Origin: Eretmocerus hayati
Taxonomy: Eukaryota; Arthropoda; Insecta; Hymenoptera; Aphelinidae
Direction of reading: 5' to 3'
DNA: 64,000 nucleotides
Assembly (NCBI GenBank): GCA_029851415.1
Contig: CM056744.1
Span: 104,317,338 to 104,381,337, forward strand
In this document: positions 56,901 to 64,000 of the stretch, one piece after another
Numbering within the stretch: the stretch's first letter is position 1
Layout: the number at the start of each line of letters is the position of its first letter
Notes under the pieces: generated by a model
What the model saw: only the letters and a program-made list of their open reading frames with translations
Told to the model about the DNA's origin: nothing
Database searches by the model: none
Position numbers and translations under genes: made by a program

Positions 56901-59900
56901 TCAGTGATAGAACGATCAGTAGAATGTCTGTTTCATTGAGATTAGATAATTTAGTTACGCGGGATAGACAATAATAGTCAGGATACTGGATGAATTTTAT
57001 ATTTTCTAAAGTTTTGATCCATATGAGGGATTCCACGCGAAACAGACCTACGAAAATGGTGCATGTCTCAGATTGTTTTCTTGGCTTTTCCATTCGATTC
57101 CATGGTTCATAATCTGATTTTTTTACTACCCATGGAACCCCATGGAACTGGGACCGGGGCTGCAAAGTATGGAAGATGATCAGGCGCACGCCATCCTGCG
57201 CGGATTTCCCCTATCACTCCCTCCGGTACCTCCGACATACCTCCTGAAATCCAGTGGTCTCCTGGATGTTGTAGCTCTGATCTCAAGGCATGGAATTGAC
57301 TTCGTCAAGTGGTCATTTTGAAAGGAATTTTCTTGGCTTCTCAATGGAGTTGAGAATACAAAAAACAGACGAATTTCTATCGCCTCGAGAATAGTTTTGT
57401 AGAAAATAGCAAAACAGGTCTTAGAACGCAAAAAATGTTCGGGACTACTTTTTGCTTTCTCAAAAGAGAAAGCCTTCATTTGATGGTAGTAGATTTTTTC
57501 TCGAATTTTTTTTTTTTTAAATTTTTTTCTCCTCCAAGAAAGCTCTTGGATACATGAAAATTGTACTGTCCTCTTCGTTTTCCCGAGATCTATCGATTGT
57601 AGGTAACAGTTTTCCTTGATAACGCCTTGGAAAATTACTATCACCCCATCTTCCGACCCTCTGACCGTATCTGTGTGTGTGTGTGTGTACATGTATTTTC
57701 CTTTCTATGTCGCGGATAAACTCCTCACTGTTTTCACCAATCACCTCCAAATTTCGCACACATGTTCGTTGTTATTTGTAGAAGGGAACGCTACAATTTG
57801 AGCACCCCCCGACCATTATCCCCCGAATTAGTAAATTTTTTCTGAAAATTTCTCATTTTTTCATATCTTAAAATCTATTTATAAATTTTCCTGCTCCTTT
57901 GAAAAATATGAGTCCTTCAATATAAAGCTTTTTTGAGGTGCTGAATCGATTGGTTAATACACAATTTTGAGTTCTTCCAATTTTATTCTAGCTTCCCTGT
58001 ACTCCTTTCTACATCTGTCTCTAAGACCATGATAATGACATTTTAACAAAATTCCGCATCAACCAATCGATTTAGCACCTCAAAAAACATCAAAAGTTAC
58101 TCCTCTAAGAAATTTTTAAAGTAAGACTAGGAATTACAAATCATTTTTAAGATATGCTTTTTTAATAAAAATCGAAAATTTGTCATAAAAAAGTTTATAA
58201 GTCAAAAAATACTCATAAAATGATGCTCAAAATTCACTGGCCTTAGCGCAAGAGTCTTTGTAATCCACCTACAGAGTTTAAGAATAATCTATGGAAGCGT
58301 TTTTGAGTTTTCGTGTCACGTATGAAGCCATATTATCCTGTTTTTTCCTTGATTTTTTTTCAAAAAATTTTATCCGGGTATTATTTTAGGGTAATTGATA
58401 TATCCATATTCGATATTATTCAAGGATACAATAGAAAAGTATACAATGGATTTCATAATAAAATTTGAATGAACGTATAAAATTATTTTCATTATATAAT
58501 GAAAAATTATAATATTTCGAATTTAAGATAATCGATAGATGAATTGTGGATTTCATAAATTTGATTCGAGAAAGCATTCTGCTAATCTCTTTTAGCAGCG
58601 TCTTCCTGAAATAACACAAAATTTCAAATCAAATATCGAATCTTCAAGGGATAAGAAGTGGCTTTTTAAGAAATTAATATTCTTGTATTTCCTATTCTCT
58701 TGCTCAGTCGTAAAGCCGCCCATAACCTCGAAATCAATTTTACTATTACTAGACGCCCGCAAACCGCATCCTCGTATCTCTCGTGTGATTCGAGAAATAT
58801 GGATTTTATTGAAAAAAAGACCCAAATTTTGTTGTTGGACATGATTATAAGGATAAATTAAAATGTGCCTCAGACACCTGGCAAATTTTTATGGGGTCCC
58901 ATGGGTGGTAAATATCCATATTTTGTCCCATAGAATTGAATGGAAAAGCCAAGAGAACAATCTGAGACATGACGCTTTTCCGTAGGTCTGGTCCGCGTGA
59001 AATTACTCACATAGCAAAATTATTTGATCAAGATGGTTGAATTCAAAACTTATGACCAGTCTTTCGTGAAAATGGTGAAAAACATTCGAATTCATATTTG
59101 AATACATTTGCATTCCTGAATTAAAATATTCATGAGTCAGTCCAGAATCCAAGCCGATTCAAATCCCCAGCAATCTCACTTTAATAAGACACTCAGCTAT
59201 GATTGAAGAAAGGAGACAAAATCAATCTCTCTAGGCGAACCAGAATCGAGCTCATTGTGTTTGAGGAACAGGAATATTAATATTCCAACGCTTTCGAGTA
59301 AATCGACGTAATTTTGCAGTATCAGCTAGCCTCTACGCAGTATAGCCAACTACTTACTCCTCAGTAAAGTTTGAATTTGAACAGATGCAGTTGGTGTGCA
59401 AATATTACAGTAGAGCAACTCGAGCCCTTAGAGCTGTAGGGATCAGCGAGAAACTCATATGGAAGCGTGCAAAGAGAAAACGGTTAATTTAGCAAGTATG
59501 CCGCTTAGCTTGTGAAATAAGTTTCAAATGCCTATGAAAGTGGAATCCTTTCATCGTAAAATTGTTTCTGTCGAGTATAGGTGAAGTAAGAAAATTTCAA
59601 AAATCTATACTGAGAATTCATAATTGTATTATATTACATCGAGTATGGGTTTATGAGATGAAATTCAATTCAAATGATTCATCCATGGATTCTCAAGACT
59701 CAAATGAGTATAAGAGTTGATTAACTCATTCGTGATTACGGTATCGTTGTAATTTATGGATCAGGATTCAGACAGATTTGACTTCACTATAAATTCGAGT
59801 AGACAGTCAAAAATATCGTAAGAGAGTGTAAAAGGAGGATAGTATGAAATGTTATACACATTTTCCGTCGATTCAGAAATCGATTCAATCCCTGAAACCC

Positions 59901-62900
59901 AGGCACTCCTCGAATGAAATCTTCTTTATTGTTACTCGCAAGCTTTCTCGACCAGATGCTTAATTCTTGTTTGTAATTTGGAAACAAACTCACCCCCATG
60001 CAATGCAATTATGTAAAGATTGAGGGACCGACTGCAAAAGATGGAAGTACTGTGAACAAAAAGGTTGTGAGCACACTCAGACAGGTGAAATTTTGAAAAA
60101 ATCTTGACAGATAATAACTTCCAACGGAACACGTTTTGCTGTAGGATGCGTTCAATCTAAACCGAATGGTAAATTCGGTAATTGTTATCATTCAGTTTCC
60201 ATTCAGAAATGAGTGACAAATTCACTTTTATAATTCGAGATGACTTAAACTTACGTAACTACTTTGACAATATCATATCATTCGCCTAAAAATCTTCATC
60301 AAAATTTTATATTCATCATATTTATCAGCGAATTTTTTCATACCACATCCTCACTCTTACAAGATACGATGAAAAGTCTTGTGAATGATTTTCCTCTCTA
60401 AATCCATCATGTCTGGATACGTCTACATCTCCTGTATGATATAAGTTCTCTGTAATGCAGAAGTACCCAATCATCCCCGTGCACCCAAAATGCCTCAATG
60501 CTCGCCTCAATGTACCAATCTCATGAATGGACACTCATTGGCGTCCCTGTAATTTTTTTTCCATTTGTTATGTCAAAATATGAGATAATGAGTGGTTTGG
60601 TTCACCCCGAATCATTCCTGCAGTTTGCAGGAATTTCAGAGTAATTTTTCCCAATTTCGTGTTTACACATCAGCTATGAAATCACCGAGGACATGGCTTT
60701 TAGTGGAACTGTTGAAGATTTTTTCTAGTTCAACCAATCTCAACGTACCTCAGCACCATTTGATTTCTTGTCTCCGAATCTAACTCTTCAGAATTCGTTC
60801 TTGAAGGTGACGAGAGCCTGATCTGGAGGTATATTATGTGCGAAATACGAAGATCATTTGTCAAATACGAAGGCCAACTCGGGAAGTTCCCAACATGCCC
60901 TTCAGATGGTTATCTTAAAAAGGTGTGCGATATAACTTCTTAACCACTCAGGGCGTGTTGGCTGCATTGAAGTTCGAAACGCGAATTGTTCAACACGGCG
61001 CTTTTTTTTATCTTGTACACGGCGCATACGCGGCGGGGTTCAGGTATAGTTTGACACGTACACGATCAAGTAGTACACCGTGTCAAGTTTTACCACGTCA
61101 AAATGGGTCGATAACAGTGTTTTGGAATAACGTAAAGCTCTAAATATGGTTGCACGTCGATAAAAATGATTTTATTAACGTCATTGCCGATTTACATTGT
61201 TATAAAAGATGGGGGCATGTCGGGTACATCCTTTTGCAAGCTCGTAAAAAATACGCTGCTAAATGATATTAGCAGAATGCTTTCTCACGTCGAAATGTGC
61301 TTACCGTTGTAGACCAATAGACTATAATTTTGAAATTACTCATCAAATTCACCAATCGTTTTTTCATTGATAGAAGATTCATGATTTAATTGGTAGAGAT
61401 GGATATGAATGAAAATTACACATCAACCAATTGACGGAGAATGATGAGAAAATGGTTGTTTAGGTGACGCAAAATTTGATGTATTGATTTTGAGAGAAGA
61501 TATTTGAATATAAAATAATCGATTTTTGGAGAATTTTGACATTTTTATTTTCGAAGAGTCATTAATCGAGAACTGTTCAATAGATTGAGCTATGAATCCC
61601 TTCAGCGCATCTTTGCATGGTGTTCTACCGCCCACATAAATTTGAGAAAGATCGGTCGAAAGGCTGAGGAGAAACCATTGTCGAAAAAAACAGGTGTAAT
61701 AACAGATACTAACGGACATGCACATCGACAGAGATTAGTTAAATTGTTAGAGGACCAGAGATGACCCAGGAGGAAAAACCGTGACTTACAATAGAAAAAT
61801 ATCGGCGAGAGGAACAAAATGGTGAAAGCTAATTCGCTATGAATGGTGATTTTTAGAATAAAAAAATGATTTGAGTGGTGAGGTTAGTGGAAAATCTATC
61901 GTCACGAAATAAATTCTATGATTTTTCGTTCACGGTTTCTCCTCAGCTTTTCGACCGATCTTTCTCAAATTTATGTGGGTGGTAGAACACCATGCAAAGA
62001 TGTGCTGAAAGGATTCATAGCTCAATCTATTCAACAGTTCTCGATTAATGAGTGTCGGAGAATAAAAATGTCAAAATTTTCAATAAATTATTAGGAATTT
62101 TTAGAATTTATGTCTAAAAAAACTTTATAAGGGAAGTTGAGGTGACCTAATAAAATGTTCGTCTGGCCATCCTTGATCGATTGGTTGAGACGGAATTACG
62201 TTAAACTGTATGGGAAAAGAACTGTACATGATTTTTTTTCATCGATAGAAGATTCATGGTTCAATTGGTAGAGATAGAGATGAATAAAAATTACACAATA
62301 ACCAATTGATGGAAAATGATGAAAAAATGGTTGTATAGGTGACGCAAAATTTGATGTGTTGATTTTGAGAAAAGATATTTGAATATGAAATGATCGATTT
62401 TTGGAGAATATTGACATTTTTATTCTCCGACACTCATTAATCGAGAACTGTTCAATAGATTGGGCTATAAATCCTTCCAGTACATCTTCACATCGTGCTC
62501 TACCACTCACTTAAATTTGAGAGAGATCGGTCGAAAGGCTGAGGAGAAAGCGTGGACGAAAAATAAAATTGCACAGACACACATACAAACAGACACGGAC
62601 AATGACAGAAAAAGTTAAATTCGTGGAGGACCAGGGATAAGCCTGGAGGAAAAACCGTGACTTACAATAGAAAGATTTCGGCGAAAGGAACAAAATGTTG
62701 AAAGCCGATTCGCTATGGATGAAGATTTTTGGGATGGAAAATTGATTTGAGTGAAAAAATTGAGCAAAAATATCTTGTCACGAATACAACCCTTTCTCTT
62801 TGAGAAAGCAAAACGACCTGTGGGAAATTTGTGCTATCTCGGCCCTGGTTATTAAAAATTGATCTTACTTTAGCTCATAACGCAGGTCTTGGAACAGGCT

Positions 62901-63651
62901 TCAAAGTAAATTTAAGCACCTCGGAAAATATTGGAGTAGGTCAAAACTATTATTGGCATAACGGCCCAAGGGGGAGGGGGGGCATGCTGAATGATAAACT
63001 TACCTTAGATTATATTTCTAAAATGAAATTCTTGATTCCAAAGCTTCAAATGTCTGGAAAATCTCGAAATTTTTGTAAGGATGTCAGAATCAACTCCCTC
63101 ATTCCATCCAGAATTTTTAAATAACAATCCTTTCCCATATCTCAACAGGTTCATACGCCGAGTCAGCTGGCGAATCAAGTGGCCACGAATCCTCTAGTTC
63201 TGATTACAATAATCACGACCACAGTGTATCCGGTTCCGAAGGTTCCAGCCACGGAAGTGGTTCTTACAGTCGCAAGGGTCACAAAACCAGTGGTTTTCAC
63301 AATGTCTATCACAAGGACGAATACAAAAAGGACACTAGCTTTTACGATGTGGCGCACTCTGGTGGAGAACACGAAAAACACGGACAACACCACGAACACG
63401 AAGCTAAGGAATCTGGTGCTCACTCGAAGGGTGAAAATCACAGTTCTGGATCTCATTCAGCGAGTCATGGAAATAGTGGACACCAGGATAAAGGACATAA
63501 TCATGAAAGTAGTTCAGGGCATAGAGCTGCTAGTGGACAAGAAACTTATGAGAATGAACATGTTAAAGGAGGTCAAAGTGGGCACGAGCAACATGGAAAG
63601 AACTATGGATATGAAAAGAGACCCGCATATGGATTGGGTTATCTAGGTTGA
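53944..63651 (+). CDS. Secreted histidine-rich protein 3, two coding exons
   Basis: Exon 1 is 53944-54508, exon 2 is 63149-63651 (1068 nt, 355 residues). The donor GTAAAA follows G of a split Gly codon; the acceptor CTCAACAG precedes GT, so the phases agree. The signal peptide is around SSILLISCLLCLAHS (either of two in-frame Mets, residues 1 and 8, would serve). Residues 20-135 are Ser/Pro/Gln/Leu-rich (YYSQLPQVPQVHSLPLP). A His/Glu/Ser/Gly-rich part follows. Exon 2 carries the family block at about 231-267: GHKTSGFHNVYHKDEY, then FYD and HEKHG, closest to gene 1. It ends YGLGYLG. A polypyrimidine run and TTTTCATTAG directly before the ATG hint at a 5' UTR intron. It lies 28 kb from genes 1 and 2 and differs by its intron and Pro-rich domain. 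Confidence 0.82.
54790..56011 (+). pseudogene. LINE reverse transcriptase fragment (CR1/Jockey group) in the intron
   Basis: Encodes an RT from its catalytic block on: FDFSKAFDTI, LGVPQGSVLGPLLFSLYVN, FYADD (YADD at 55123-55134), GLCLNAGKTKAIYF and SLGVTLDSELTWKAHI. A single-base frameshift near 55590-55615 moves the C-terminal part (RYIFDLRRDEHIAPFRERLGW through LWNFLPP) into the next frame, ending TAA at 56011. The N-terminus, endonuclease and earlier RT motifs are missing. No RNase H is seen. It lies in the same orientation as the host gene, within its intron. Confidence 0.85.
57000..59010. repeat. Degenerate 2-kb palindrome in the intron
   Basis: 57030-57160 (ACAGACCTACG, TGTCTCAGATTGTT, CTTGGCTTTTCCATTC) is the reverse complement of 58880-59000. 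Close to the centre, 57928-57955 (TTTTGAGGTGCTGAATCGAT) pairs with 58065-58090. Both pairs share a centre near 58010, so they are remains of one foldback. The middle parts of the arms are poorly matched. A (TG)n run lies at 57672-57688. Confidence 0.6.
60530..61210 (+). repeat. Dispersed repeat, copy 2
   Basis: Same-orientation partner of 10720-11290, with shared boxes in the same order. The copy at 10.7 kb borders an LTR-type remnant; here no coding part is attached. Confidence 0.6.
61365..62760. repeat. Three-copy repeat, two direct and one inverted
   Basis: A block with GGTGACGCAAAATTTGATG, CATTAATCGAGAACTGTTC and GATCGGTCGAAAGGCTGAGG occurs at 61450-61680 and again at 62335-62550. An inverted copy (CTCAGCTTTTCGACCGATC...GAACAGTTCTCGATTAATG reading) lies at 61935-62070. 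The outer direct copies also share a downstream GAGGAAAAACCGTGACTTAC box (about 61770 and 62645). No coding content. Confidence 0.7.
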
Positions 63652-64000
63652 TAAAATCTAATGAATCTTCTCGACTTTTTGAGTTCAAATCAAGGGATAA
63701 GAAGTGGCACGGATGCGGAAACCAGACTACCGATGTGCGCTCTCTCGTCGAGATCCAAGTCTGATGTTGTAAATATTTTAGGTGTACGAAAGATGATTCT
63801 TTAGAGCTGATAAATGCAGAGAATCGATTCTGTATTCAAATGAGCTATTCAATTTTGTACCGTTGAAAATTTTTATATGTATTCTGAAATATACTCATCG
63901 CCGCAAATTTTCCAATTCTCTTTCAATTAGTCAGAATTTTCCCCAAGTCAACATTTCAGATTGTAGGAAAGTGTAAATACACCACTTCGACATATCTGAT

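Noticed and set aside
1..64000. Integrated polydnavirus or other viral segment
   Set aside because: No viral structural, replication or typical polydnavirus gene families were seen; the palindromes are explained by mobile elements.

Overview
This is an AT-rich nuclear window from an animal, almost certainly an insect. The evidence is GT-AG introns, TATA boxes and AATAAA signals at the expected places, an insect-type ionotropic receptor, an insect-type GNAT (arylalkylamine N-acetyltransferase-like) gene, secreted histidine-rich proteins, and a mix of R1-like LINE, CR1/Jockey-group LINE, Penelope-like and LTR elements. The order cannot be fixed from the sequence. An intronless divergent ionotropic receptor with a broken paralogue beside it would fit a hymenopteran, but that is only a guess. 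Host genes are sparse.

Layout. 1-2125 is a decayed R1-like LINE on the minus strand, followed by a short degenerate repeat. 4262-7166 is a near-perfect palindrome made of two head-to-head Penelope-like 3' ends, each coding for a GIY-YIG endonuclease domain and carrying a hammerhead-like motif. 10.7-13.7 kb holds a dispersed repeat, an LTR-retrotransposon gag remnant with a coding minisatellite, a 0.9-kb palindrome inside it, and a small hairpin element. 14.3-17.3 kb is an ionotropic receptor pseudogene split by a hammerhead-bearing foldback and a TA-flanked foldback. 17983-20031 is an intact 682-residue receptor. 22.8-26.3 kb holds two intronless secreted His-rich genes. 30.1-32.5 kb is a nested foldback. 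33.7-36.4 kb is a three-exon GNAT acetyltransferase assembled here from splice sites. 39.0-39.4 kb is a small secreted acidic protein gene. 40.1-41.1 kb holds a TA-flanked TIR element and a run of three perfect hairpins. 45.1-47.5 kb is a 2.4-kb palindrome with clusters of a self-complementary 12-mer. 47.9-48.8 kb is a GGTC-type degenerate repeat. 52.8-53.8 kb is a palindrome built from a smaller palindromic unit. 53944-63651 is a third His-rich gene whose two coding exons flank an 8.6-kb intron filled with a LINE and other repeats.

The genes do not form a pathway. The clearest host theme is the three-member His-rich secreted family, sharing one conserved block around GHKTSG...HKDEY...FYD. 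The strongest anomaly is the number of large palindromes (about nine in 64 kb). Two of them come from elements with hammerhead-like sequences, and both have a central spacer of exactly 21 bp. Transcribed, these arms could fold into long double-stranded RNA. No system can be declared new from sequence alone; the palindromes, hammerhead-like motifs and repeat arrays are the best places to look.
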